Below are positions 1 to 12,300 of a stretch of DNA of 64,000 bases, piece after piece (the stretch's first letter is position 1; the number at the start of each line of letters is the position of its first letter). A program made the position numbers and the translations under genes. Under the pieces are notes generated by a model. It searched no databases and was not told the DNA's origin. It was given only the letters and a program-made list of their open reading frames with translations. The stretch is from the NCBI RefSeq assembly GCF_026151205.1, contig NC_087082.1, forward strand, positions 13,053,865 to 13,117,864. Reading direction: 5' to 3'. This DNA is from Bolinopsis microptera (Eukaryota > Ctenophora > Tentaculata > Lobata > Bolinopsidae).

Positions 1-225
1 TGTGTATTGTGTATATAGCTGAATTTAAATTTAGATTTATTTGTAAATGTATAATAATATTAAATATGTATTGATTGTTTTGTGGTAAATACAAATTTTG
101 TTTCACTAAATTTTGTTTTACTTTTAGATAATTTTATAATTAAGCATTTTTAAAACTATTTTTTTAATGCGCTACAAGAAAACAGTTTTTACATAATTGA
201 TATTGTTTACAAATTCACAATTTTG

Positions 226-328
226 TTGTATCACCTGGTGACTCCCACTGTTTCTTCACTATAGTAGAGTTTCTACGATACAGGGGAGCCGCGCACTCGT
301 GCGCGGCGGGTCATACAACGTATGACAA
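226..328 (+). mobile_element. 103 bp MITE (copy 1) with 8 bp target duplication
   Basis: Flanked by CAATTTTG at 218-225 and 329-336. Ends TTGTATCAC and TATGACAA. The core has the GC-rich stem CCGCGCACTCGTGCGCGG. The same element occurs at 54929-55038 with a different 8 bp duplication. Confidence 0.8.
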
Positions 329-670
329 CAATTTTGGTAATCAATTTATTATTTCATTTGATTTTAAATTATATTATAACGTTAACCATTTCGTATTTAT
401 ATCACTACATTATCATCATATTTTATTACCATTGTTAAAATTAACATATTCATTTTTAATTTTTCCCAAAGTGAAAATGTTTGAAATAACTCTCGTGCTA
501 ATTCGAAAAAGTTTAGAACAGTAACGATACAGCCCAGCTGTCGAAATGGAAACTCTTTACTGCAACTGGACTGGAGTGGAATAAAGGCAGCAATCTCGCT
601 GTCCGGGTGGTCAGCAACTCTGATGACCCGATAGAGGATTCCATGACATATGTTGATTGACAATGTCAAT

Positions 671-711
671 CCGTCGAGATCGTTGCTCTGCGAAGCAACG
701 ATCGTCGACGA
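671..711. repeat. GC-rich hairpin upstream of the retroelement fragment
   Basis: GATCGTTGCT and AGCAACGATC pair around CTGCGA. It is embedded in a GC-rich stretch (about 655-770) that contains GCGCGTCGAAGCGGCGAAG. A similar GCGCGTCGAAGCGCGGCGAA occurs near 54527. Confidence 0.5.
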
Positions 712-875
712 TGCGAAGCAAGAATGCTAGTTCGCGCGGCGCGTCGAAGCGGCGAAGTCCTCCAATGACATATGAAGCACACCAAAGTAACCAAAGTAAC
801 ATCCGTCAAATTAAAATCCAAAAATTCCAAATTTTGGAAAATTCAGTTTCCATGACAGTGAATTGGTTTTAAAAG

Positions 876-1442
876 GTGTTCGTGAAATGCAAGGATGTGC
901 AGACTGAGCTATTTCTTCTTCCAGTTGATGGTCTAGAGTTGCCAAGGGGAACAGTCCTAGGAGACCAAGCTAGGCTGGACATTTCTGCAAGATCGATATG
1001 GAATGCTTCAGAGAGGGCATATTTTGATGTAAGGTGTAAGGGTATTCCATGCCCCAGCCCCCTCCAACGCAATTCAAGCAAATCGATCCCTGCAATGTAC
1101 CAGTTTCATGAAAATGAGAAAAAACGATGTTACAACGCAAGGGTTCTTGAAGTGGAGAAAGGAAGCTCCACACCGTTAGTTTTCTCGACGTCTGGTGGAA
1201 TGGGTGGTGAAGCTGAAAGACTAGTGAAGAAGCTGGCTAGTAAGATGGAGTACCACACAGGTCAAAGGTATGCTGATGCTGTGGGATATATTAGGAAGCG
1301 CCTTTGGTTTGAAATCTTAAGAACAACGATGATTTCTCTCCGGGGAGAGAGGGGCGAGAAAGAACTTAGCCAATATAGACAGTTTAGATTTGAACTTGGA
1401 GCCGCAAGGCCAAGGGTGATTTTCAAAACTTTGAGTTGTTGA
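876..1442 (+). mobile_element. Fragment of a retroelement-type protein (C-terminal domain only)
   Basis: A 188-codon frame reads QARLDISARSIWNASERAY, FDVRCKGIPCPSP, YQFHENEKKRCYNARVLEVE, TPLVFSTSGGMGGEAERLV and RKRLWFEILRTTMISLRG. I recall the ARLDI...FDV...ENEKKRxY...TPLVFSxxGGMG pattern from C-terminal domains downstream of reverse transcriptases in cnidarian and sponge repeat proteins, possibly a PD-(D/E)XK-like fold. No reverse transcriptase motifs are present here. A fossil fragment; element family not determined. Confidence 0.6.
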
Positions 1443-1797
1443 AAGGTTTAGTTTTTTCTTTTTATATAGGGTCATTGTGACATTATGTGTATACTGTTTA
1501 AAAGGTGTTCTAAGGGGAATGGACTAAATAATCAGTGCATATTTAAACAAACGAAAAAAAATGAAATAGGGAGGTAAATACACAAAACTGTAGGAGGTTT
1601 TTTTTATGACAAAGATCTGAACAGTACACCTTCACACACAAAGGAAATTTTTAATAAACTATAAGTATTAGCTTTACCAAACGTGATAGCTAAATGTATA
1701 TTATGCTTAATGCACAAAGTTTATTCTAACACTGCTCCACCAAATATTATAAGAATGTTCACTGTTTCAAACTTAAACGCACCTAGAAGAGAACCTG

Positions 1798-1851
<54 letters not shown>

Positions 1852-3554
1852 CTTTCCAAAAAATTTTTTCTTTCCTGCAGTACCATTTAACCGTTTATGT
1901 AATTCAGATAAGAGCATTTCTTACATTGGGCCTAAGTTATACAACAAAACAGTCAACATTATTAACAAAGACATAAAATACGTTACGACTTGCCTACAAG
2001 ACAAATTCTTAAATTCATTCAAGTCTACAGTCAGCAAGCATGTGCTTACTGCACAAGCACTTAACCTGTATGACAAGGACTGGAACAACTCAAATTTCGT
2101 ACATTTTTAGAAATTTAAATAATTTGGTACAACATACGTTGATAATAACGAGCAACAAAACTTTAACCTCATAACGAAATATGACTATCTTCGAGCATTT
2201 TTTACAATGCTATCGCTACCGCGCAATTTCACTGTCATTTACAAATACAAGATAAAAATATCACAGTTGCGCATTCTTCAGACCCTGTGTCGCTGTTCTA
2301 AATTTATGTCAAGAGATAAGAGTTATTTAGAAATTCTTAATAGTACTATTTAAATTTGCTAATAGCGTAATCATATTTTATACATTATTCATATTCTATA
2401 GATTGTGTGCATATATTTATATTTGATTGTAATTAAAGATTTTAAGGCGTTAGTGCCGAGTAATGCCTCTGGGTAGTGCTCCTCAATCAATCAGCTAAAG
2501 AATTAACTAAATGAGTAAGAAAATAAAATTGTTTACCCTTTAAATTTGTTGGTCCTTTTAATTTTGGCACCACTGGCTCTCTTCCTACATGCTTTTGAAT
2601 GCATTTTTAAAGCTTTTCATGTCTCTAACTCATCCAGGAGCTGCTTGACGATCATATGTTTCACTTTGTCAAGAGGTTCAGTCTGGTATAAAGGCTGCAG
2701 TTCCTTGAGTGGCCGAAAACTTTGCCAATCCATCTTGTTGATGCATTGAATGTGTTCATTAGTCTATAACATTGGAAGTAGGCCATTGAAAATGTTGCAA
2801 CAACATGCCCTGTTTTTCACCAGTACCTCAGAAGCAGGAACAAGCCAAGACCAAACTCTTTATCTCTGGGTCAAAGTCAGGAAAATTCATCTGGGTAACA
2901 CTCATGTTGCAGCTATGCAGATTCACTCCATTGTTACCTGACCCATCATCAGTGACCTCAGTCCCTCAGCACCTATGCAGAATGCAAATGCTATCATGGT
3001 ATGGTACGTTGATGACAGATCGACTAGTTTACTGTAAACTTAGTAATACAAAACATTTGTCAGTCCAGTCTGGCTGTACTGGTCTTTTCTGATTCAGTCA
3101 GTGCCCAGTATCCATTCTACGTATCATTCAATGACATAGCATTTACTATTTGACCCAGCAACTACAGCATATTCTAGTATTCTGTCCATATTTTTACCAT
3201 TACCAACCTATGAACTGAGCATAAGAGTGGATGGCCCAATTTCATAACACCACCTGGGCCTACCAAATGGCTGATCACCAGTAAGGTTGATTTGGAGGTA
3301 TGGATGACACATATGACCATTGGAGTATGGACATGTGTCAGGGATGGTATACTTGTAAGAATTAAATTGACAGGACTATCTATTGGAAATGGCAAAGATT
3401 ACAATCTTCCCATGTGCAGATTTTGCTGATCAGACTTGAAATCACCTTTTCTAAAGGTTTTTCTAAAGGTTTCTTAAAAAGAAATCTTTGTGAGAAGCCA
3501 AAAGTCTAAAGTCGAAAATTATAATTAATTCAGAATTTCAATATCTTAGCAATT
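1443..3554. other. Intergenic stretch upstream of RSPH10B, no gene recognised
   Basis: Contains a 47-48 bp poly-T run (about 1803-1850) and otherwise AT-rich sequence. Around 2600-3400 the composition is more coding-like, and a minus-strand reading gives short peptides (for example MDWQSFRPLKELQPLYQ near 2720), but I could not assign it. It may be old transposon coding debris. No promoter motif identified for RSPH10B. Confidence 0.5.
1803..1850 (+). repeat. Poly-T tract
   Basis: About 47 uninterrupted T. An open frame passing through it translates to poly-Phe and is not a gene. It may mark a retrotransposed tail on the minus strand. Confidence 0.9.
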
Positions 3555-6341
3555 ATGGCTAAGAGCAAAGCTTCTAAAGAACCACCAAAGGTCAAAGAAG
3601 AAGAAACTGTCACAGAAAGTGAAGAGCCAGCTCCAATTGAACAAGAAGCAGTTGAAGAAGAGCCATCAGCTATCACCCCTCCTATTATCCTTGAGACACC
3701 AATTGAGGCTCACTTAGCTCAAATTGTCATTGAAAGGTTAGTCTCTAAGTATAAAGTCGCAAGATTGACAGTCGATAGATGACTGCTCACACATACATTA
3801 TTATAATAATATATATTATAGATATAATATATTATAAATATAATGTAGAATATACATTCTACTTAAATTATAAACATTTGAATTTGAGTCAACAATATCC
3901 TGTAATTGGCTAATTACACTTGTGTAACAATGTGGCTGTTGGAATACTCCGAAGTAAAATAAGTGTGAGATAAAAAATAATATCATAGAATTAGAGAATA
4001 ATGAGCAAATATTCCGTTTTTCAGTTTCGGAGATGAAGAACAAGACCCTCTCTTCACTGGAGAAAGAACTGTGAAATATCATGGAGGTCATGTCTACACG
4101 GTAATAACTAACTGTGACTACTTAAACTTATTGACTGAACGATTTTAATTTGTTTCTTATACCCCTTTATAATTTTTGGTTCTTTTGAAACAATTAATTC
4201 AAGTGATTTTCCATAATCATTACGAACGAAAAATTCTTTTAAAATCAAAAGCGATAAATTAACATGTTAACATGGAATTTCCCTTTCATAGTATTATACA
4301 TTATTGATATCAAGCTAAGACCTAAGTTGTTAAATCCCTCATTCAGGGTGAGTTTGAAGATGGTAAGATGGACGGTGAAGGGGAGTATACCTGGGCATAT
4401 GGCTTAAAATATAAAGTGAGTTTAGAATTTTACCTATTATAGTTACTAGCAGGAACCCGTCTAAAGTGGTGTCAAGACTCAAGAGACTAAAATAATTATT
4501 ACCTATTTAATTCGCGTTTTTGACACCACTTGGGGGTCCACATTTTGGGCACTAAAATTATTATTTTTGGGCACTAAAATTATTATTCCTTGGTCAATTT
4601 TTTATTTTTTTCATGCTGATTTGAAGACCATTAGAGCATTTGAATCAGTCAAAAAAGTTTAAGTTGTACATATCTTTTACCGTTTTTGCGGAAAGTCGTG
4701 TTAAAAAGTTGATGTCGTGGTGTCAGAGTTAATCATCACATATAGACAGCATGAGAGTAGGCCTGGCCATCTCGAAGTGATAAAATGGTACGGATATATA
4801 TATATATATATATCGTCTCGCTTTATATATAGTAAGATAAGGTACCTAATACCTATTATAAATCAGAACCTCTCTATACCATGCCTCTTTAATACCATGT
4901 ACCTCGATATACTGGGCCTCTACTTCACCCCAAATTTTAGTCAATTAGCCTGTATTGTATCAATGTATAGAAGTGATTACGGTGTCAATTAAAAACCTTT
5001 ACTACTAAAGTTAACTCTCAAGATTCTAGAATCTTCTTTTTACAGAAAGTTGAAAAGTTTGCTGCCATGTACTAAATAGTAAATACTGATTACTGACAAT
5101 AGCATATTATTCAGGGGGACTTTAGGAACAACGTTATTAGCGGTAGAGGCTGCTACATGTGGGGTGATGGTTCCGTGTACAAGGGTGAAGTAGAGGAGGG
5201 TTTCAGACATGGCAAGGGTTCCTTTTATTGTGCTGACAATCCCAGTATCTACTCCGGGGATTGGGTACATGGCAAACGGACTGGATCTGTAAGTATTTTT
5301 AACCTTTTATTAAAATTTGTAATATAGGTCATCATTGTTTGTTATCCTTAAGCCTTGAATTAGTAATTATTGTTTTTGGTAATTGTTTTCGTTGTATATA
5401 ATTTTGGTAACTATAAAAATACCGTCTTTATTTTTACATTTTCATGCTTGACAGGGAAAGATTTGCTACGACAAGGACGAGCTATCGTACTACATTGGAG
5501 ACTGGGTAGACAACAAGAAGTGTGGCAGAGGCTTCAGACAGTACCCAAGTGGAAGTACCTACGAGGGGGACTGGTTTGAGAACCTCCGGCATGGCCAGGG
5601 TACCATGCGCTGGGCAGGAACTGGCGAGTCTTATACAGGAGAGTGGAACATGGGCATTCAGGTTTTGAGGATCTCTTAATTAGTTAATTTTATTAGTTAC
5701 ACAATAAGCTAAACCGAGATATTATACAGAACAAAGAAGTAAAATCTTTACAAGTCTAATTCTGGGCTGAAGTGGGCTTGAACCCAGTAGTTCCACGTTA
5801 AGTTCATATCTGTCGCAGTCTTTGAAATATTCTTGAATTTTAATTAATTCAATTAGTCCAAACAATTCAGCCGTGAGTTATCATTTTGCTGTACTATTAT
5901 AAGTTAACTACGCAGCACGGAGAAGGAACGCAAACGTGGGTGGTAGATACTAGCTCACAGCTGCCACTGAAGAATGAGTACAAAGGACAATGGGTGAATG
6001 GTATGTATAACAGTGCAGATTGTGGAATTTAACAACACTTCCTTTTAATGCACTAGAATTAGTTGGTTCAAAATATTTCATAATTTTAAAACATTTCGAT
6101 TGAAGGTTTGATGCGTGTCTTGCCTCTTGATGGTGAGTAATGAGTATTAACTGAACTAACAATATGTCATTCTTGACATGTAACACCAATGATAACTAAT
6201 TATGTTGACTTGACTCAGGGAAGCGCGATGGAGCTGGAATGTTCAACTATGCTAGTGGAGCGAGGTACGAGGGAGAGTGGAAGGACAATGCCAAGCATGG
6301 TTACGGAAAGTTCTTCTTCAAGGATGGAACCGTCTTCGCAG
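3555..6341 (+). CDS. RSPH10B: RSPH10B exons 1-7, MORN-repeat block
   Basis: Seven compact exons encode the N-terminus and nearly all MORN repeats. Exon 1 starts at ATG 3555 (MAKSKASKEPPKVKEEE) and is Lys/Glu/Pro-rich. MORN units read Y/F-x-G-x(8)-G-x-G: examples are VYTGEFEDGKMDGEGEY, KYKGDFRNNVISGRGCY, TYEGDWFENLRHGQGTMRW, EYKGQWVNGKRDGAGMF and RYEGEWKDNAKHGYGKF. Exon phases chain cleanly, e.g. AG|T across intron 1 gives Ser and G|GG across intron 6 gives Gly. Introns 1-6 are 104-699 bp, very unlike the multi-kilobase introns that follow. Intron 3 (4416-5114) carries a minus-strand Helitron. Confidence 0.92.
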
Positions 6342-9300
6342 GTATTGGTCCGAAAATAAGCTTCTTGTTAGAGTTTTACAGTATAATTTACTTGCGCTTA
6401 GTTAATGAGAGTGGGGTAACCAGGAAAATAGCAAATTTTAAGATACATAATAAAATCGTTATTACATATTATACAGTCATCTAGCGAACTAGAAATATTT
6501 TAGAACAGTTAAAACGTTAGAAATTAAACGAAGACCACGGGTATTACATTAAGATAAGAAACGTACATACGGATAACAATTAAATCTACAACCACTCTTA
6601 TAGCATGACATAATTGCAATTATAGAGTATGATTGACCTCCCGTGAAAATTATTAAGTAGTAGGCCGTAGAGGAGACGATTATCCATTGATGATTTCGCC
6701 CTGGCCAAAGGAGCAAAAATCCCAAAAGTGAATCAAATCGTCCCTTATTTGATATCATCTCTACCCCTACATCGTGAGCACTGACCACTATGTAAATAAC
6801 TTATAGCACTAACCAATGTGTTGTTATATTTATATGGTTTACTTGCGACTGACTTAAGTTATCCTATCTGTATTGCTGTCTTTAAAAAACGTTTGTCTAA
6901 CTCCGCTCCTTTGATCAGTCATCGGGCTTTTCAAGTATGTCTTATAAAATGTCATATTACCTAAACAAAGCTGCTGTTTCTCCGAAGATTATCTTCAGAT
7001 TTAATATCCATCTCCACCGTATTAACAACCTTTAAAAAACTCTTTTGTACCTTTGGGGTATTGTACCTTGCCAAAATGGAACCTCTTGACCCGGTGCTGA
7101 CATACAACGAGTTCCTTTTTATACCTCCACGTTTGAAGAAGATCTTCACTGCTCCCCTGAACTTCTCCATCCTACTGATGTAGATAAAAGGGTTGAGGGT
7201 GGCGTTCATTGACACACAGATCACATAGCAGACTGACCAGCTGTAATACTTGGAGAACGTGTCACCTCGTACGTTGAAGTTCTCGTAGATGTACAGAACC
7301 CAGATGATGAAAATAGGGAGGTTGAGGACAATGTAGGTCACCGTTATCAGGATAATAGTGATGGTTGCTTCCAGCTTCATGTTACGAACTGCACTGCTCA
7401 GAGTGGAGACTTTCAGCGAGGACAGCACACAGTAGCTTGATATGAAACAGCTAATGATGACGGGCACTATGGGGAATGCAAGCAGCACAGCCCCGTTAAA
7501 TATCTCCAAGTTGGAGTACCAACCCGACCTTGTACTCTCCCAACAGTACGTGTCCTCCGGGGTGTACACAAAATATCCGTACTTGAATATAATGGGAACA
7601 GTGGACCACAGCACTAAATAACCGATATAAACCGACACAAATATCACGACCCTCTTAGTTTTGATCTGTCTGAGTGGGGAGATGAGGGAAATGGTGCGGG
7701 TGATGCTGAGAACCGCCACCAGGAACACAGACATGAAGGGGATGATGGCCCAGAGGATACCCCACCCGTAACAGAAGATACTGTTACCGTACCACATGGG
7801 CTGGCGGTGGTTGAGGTAGGAGATAGCAGTGGGGAGGCAGGTGGAGCAGGACAGGATGTCAACTAGGGTGATCAAGATGTAGAGGATGGTGGGCAGATCT
7901 TTACGGTGGTTGTGGAAGTAACGCAGTGCTACTAGGTTACCTGAGTGGATATGTTGTGTTATTGTACACGCACTGGGTATATCAATAATTATAAACGCAG
8001 TTGTTGAATTTTAGCCAAATTTTAAATGTTTTTTGGAATCATTGGTCATGTCAAGTTTTGGTATTTGAAATTTATGGATAGACCCAAGCAAATATACAAA
8101 AATGTTTTGATTCATACGGAAAATAGTCAGCTATTCCAAGTATTAAAAAGTAAATTTAATAAAAATATTATCATACCTGCTACGCCGACAGTTGCACAGA
8201 ATATACAAACTGCAGCCAGAAAATAGTCTGCCTCTGTCGAGTGAGTGGATATTGACTCCATCTAAACAAGATAGGGTGGTTAAAACAGTAAGAAAACAGT
8301 AAGATGGAAGTGATAACTTCGTGTTATTATTTTATTGAGAGCTTAAAACACTTAGACTAAAAATAGCATTATTTTATGGACTTAGATAATATTATAAACC
8401 TTGCAGTCTCTGAATGCTTAAATTGCATGAGTAAATTATGAAGCATTTGATATTTTTTTCAAAAAATTTGCTGCTTATTAGAAAATAATCCAATACCGTA
8501 CTATAATATTATAGAGTTATAGTAGGAGCAAAAACTGGTGAATAACGATTTTAAGTGGAGAAATTGAAATATAAACTTGAAATAGCAAAGAAACACCTTA
8601 ATTTTTCGATTAGAGATTAAAAGTCGCTTTTGGCTCTGCTATTTATTTTAAAAGTGAAAAATGATACTAGATATCACGATTGTTTAATGTTTATGATCAT
8701 CAATAATTGACGGAAGACTTAATATCCAATAATTATAAGTAGTAAAGCAGACATGAGACGGGATTATTCTGAAGTTCCAAATTAGCACAATGCTGACATA
8801 TCTCATCAACACGACACTGTGAAAAATCGGAATAGTTATCTATAATAATAGATAATAAATAACATAGAATAGTTATCTATAATAATATGTCATAACATTC
8901 AATTCTATTAAATTATTTATGATAATGAATAATATAATACAATATCATCTATTATGATAGAAGTATAACATTGCTTTGATTTAATCTAAACAACAAAATT
9001 GAGAATAAAAAATCATCTAGTAACATAACTTAAATATATAGGTAATGCAGACTACAAGGTTAATCTGAATTAACGTAATGTCGACATATATCTTCAACAC
9101 AACACCGCCGGGATTACTAGTTATATAGTAACAAAGTCGTGCAGTGAGCCTGAAATTGCATATTAACCCTGCTCCACGTGGTACTATGGAATACAGAGAT
9201 TGTTCACGTGGTACTATGGAATATAGAGATTGTTCACGTGGTACTATGGAATTTAGACTTTGTATTTTCATATTATATCCAGAACGTTAGTCATAATATC

Positions 9301-12300
9301 ACGTTATTATTTAGACGTGACTCGCATACGACAGATAATTGAAACGGAACAATTTCATGTTTGAATAACATGCAAAGTTTGCAAGCTAAGTCTAATTACG
9401 GAGGTCAGGGGAATTAATAAATTATTAGCCTGATTCAATGCAGAATATCAGAGATACAAGGTATAAATTAAGACTTGCCAGAAATGAGCAAAATTTGTAG
9501 ACAGCTAAACCCTTAAAGCAACAAACGTCAAACAAGCACAGTATTACGAAGCCTATAGGGGAGACAAGAGGAGAAGAGGAGGAGAGGCTGGAGAGAGAAG
9601 AGGAGAAGAGGAGGAGAGGCTGGAGAGAGAAGGAGAGGCTGGGACAGGAGGTATATTATAGAATTAGTACGGTCTATGTCGTTAGTACTGCTGGTGAGCC
9701 TAACTTTCTGGGATGATTTCTGTGTAACCTCTTTACGTCTTCCTACGACGTTGATAATCTGTGTATTTAGCATTTTTGCTTGGTCACAATGTCTTAAAGC
9801 GGGTTTTATCAAGGATGTCCGTTGTGGCTTTGTGCTCAAAATTTCGCCACAAAAACCAACCAAGTTTACCAAGTAGCTTCTAATGATGATAAATACAGGA
9901 GGCCATAATAATATATCGGCAGTATTTTATCAAAATTATTCGAATTGTTATCATAACAATAATGAATCGTCATAAAAAAGTCATAAGATACGCAAATTTG
10001 GGGACTAATGAAGCAAACAAATCCTATACCGTAACAAAAATGACGTCAATGAAAGTCACCTCATTGAGTATCGACTATCGAGGAGGGCAACAAAAACCAC
10101 TCACGTGCTGTTTGTGCTCGCTTACCGAAGAAAGCACACATGTCAAGTGTGAATTGGTAGCCACTGTTTAAAAAGACCCCAAAGGTATGATGGCCTGCAT
10201 GGCGAATTGCTGAGTGAGTATTGCAGAAGCAGGAATTTGTTAGACAGTGCGTTAACATGCTTTTTGTTTAACAGACGCGGACGTTTGTGACTTCATTTTC
10301 CGGGCGTAAATTTTAAAGTTAGTGACCATTAACGGATTCAGAACGGAAAAATACTCAAAAATTGATAATAACGAGAGTTTTTGAATGACCATTGACTGGG
10401 CTGAGCTGCTGTATCTAGTTATTCTAGAATAAGAAATAATGCCGAGAAAATCAGCTGAGAGAATTTCAAACGTTTTGAATCTGTCGTCAAGTCAGAGGAG
10501 TTTTTGAAGTTAAATGAAACTTTTGGTGAAAACTGTCGTCAGGTCCGAACATCATCGTAAGTTCCTGGCGAAATTTTGATGAACAGGCTCACAATTATTA
10601 TCACCAGTATGATTTGAACCAATCAGTTCCTTTCTTCTATTAGGTGACGAAAGGTACTTTGCTAGACTACTGCAAAAACTATTAACAAGATATTATAAAT
10701 CTTGATGTTAACAAGTCTAACACTCTAACAATTAAAATCGCTTTTATCTAGTACTTTCAGCACTTTTCTTGAAAGTATGGTCCATTGTGGGGCACCGAAT
10801 CTATCTGAATACCTTATACCTGAATACCTAATTCCTGAATAACTGAGTAAGAAGGCTACGTCCACCTACTGGCTGACGTCTATTAAAGTCCCTCTACTAT
10901 CAAATATCAGGAATCTGACCATCAATATCAGTTAAAATTAAAACTAGGAACGTTATAACAGAGATATTATTGAATTCAATCTTTGCCACAGAAATTAAAT
11001 ATCGATAAACCAAACAAGTAATAAGTCAGTATGCCTTATCAATAGCACATTATAACAGTTATTGGAATAAACCAGTTAACACGCCTTGTAGTTTATATTG
11101 GAACGGTCGGTAAATACTCCAAGAAATATCATTTTCACGCGTGATTATAACTTTATAAGTGACGTTTATCAGAGCAAATTTGTCAGCTCAAAAGGGGAAG
11201 TATTGTGCCTCGCCGTATTGTTCGTTAGTCACATAAATAATGATGATCCAAATTGTAACGTGAGCGAAATTGCGGCGACTAATTTGTCATTTGTAAAGAC
11301 TAAAGCGAAATATTGTAGAGGTAATCGATATATTTAATAAACATCATGGGCCGAGGGTTGCCCAGCAAAACTAAAACTTAAACAGGTTGCCCGTGAAACT
11401 GTGAAATTAAGTTTGGCGACTCTGCTCCCAACTGAAGCCAAAATCTATCATAAGATGTCTGCACTGGGCTTGTGGCATATTATGATACAAAAATACTTTT
11501 TCCTATATTATATTTATAGCAAGTAATCTAGGGAACTTTTGGGTGTTTTAAGCGCTACATTGTCTAACAAAATAGGGGGAGTTTCTGGAAATATCGCGAA
11601 CAAGACAGGATATAAAGACAAAGGTTTCTCAAAATGCTTACAAGTAATTGTCCATGGTGTGACTATCGCAAACTAATTTGGCCTAGACAGAATTTGTGCG
11701 ATATCTCGGGATATCTCCGTTATCACTGATTATGATGAATATAAGAAATTGCGTGATCTGTCATTAACATTTGTGGGTCTAAATATGTACATGTTAGGTA
11801 AACCTACAAATTCTTAGATTTTAAGTGGAACATCGGCATTTGCTTGCGTATTGTGTAATGTTCATAAAGTAGAACACAATATTATAACTGAGCAAATAAA
11901 TTTTCCAAAAACCGAGTCAATGGATTTACTACAAACTTCGAATTGGCGTTTGATAAATTACTAACTTTTTTATTAATAAATACTTTACAGAAGAATGCTA
12001 GAAAGCAACTCAATCAGGGTTGCGCGACGGTGATTTGTATACAACTGGTGGCGTCTGAATTCATGAGGGGTAGCCAAAATTTAACTATAGCTAGGGTCAA
12101 ACGTTTTTCATGACGTAATATCAAAAAATAGGAAAGTATAATTACTTTTTTTTAAATCAGGAAAAACACATCATGTTGAACATCCCAGAAAGTTTATTAT
12201 TATTATTATCAGCTGGCAAAGTGATAATACTAAATGGAGTGACTTTTAATACTATCGATATTCGGGGGAAAAAAAACAAAAGAGGATGAATCTGGCAAAT

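Noticed and set aside
1683-1976. 97-codon open frame with a long Phe run
   Set aside because: It is only a read-through of the poly-T tract; no conserved residues.
2546-3395. Possible transposon coding debris on the minus strand
   Set aside because: Short protein-like stretches only; I could not tie them to any family with confidence.
5755-5820. tRNA-like T-arm on the minus strand (GGGTTCAAGCCC)
   Set aside because: No matching acceptor stem, D-arm or anticodon arm could be folded around it.
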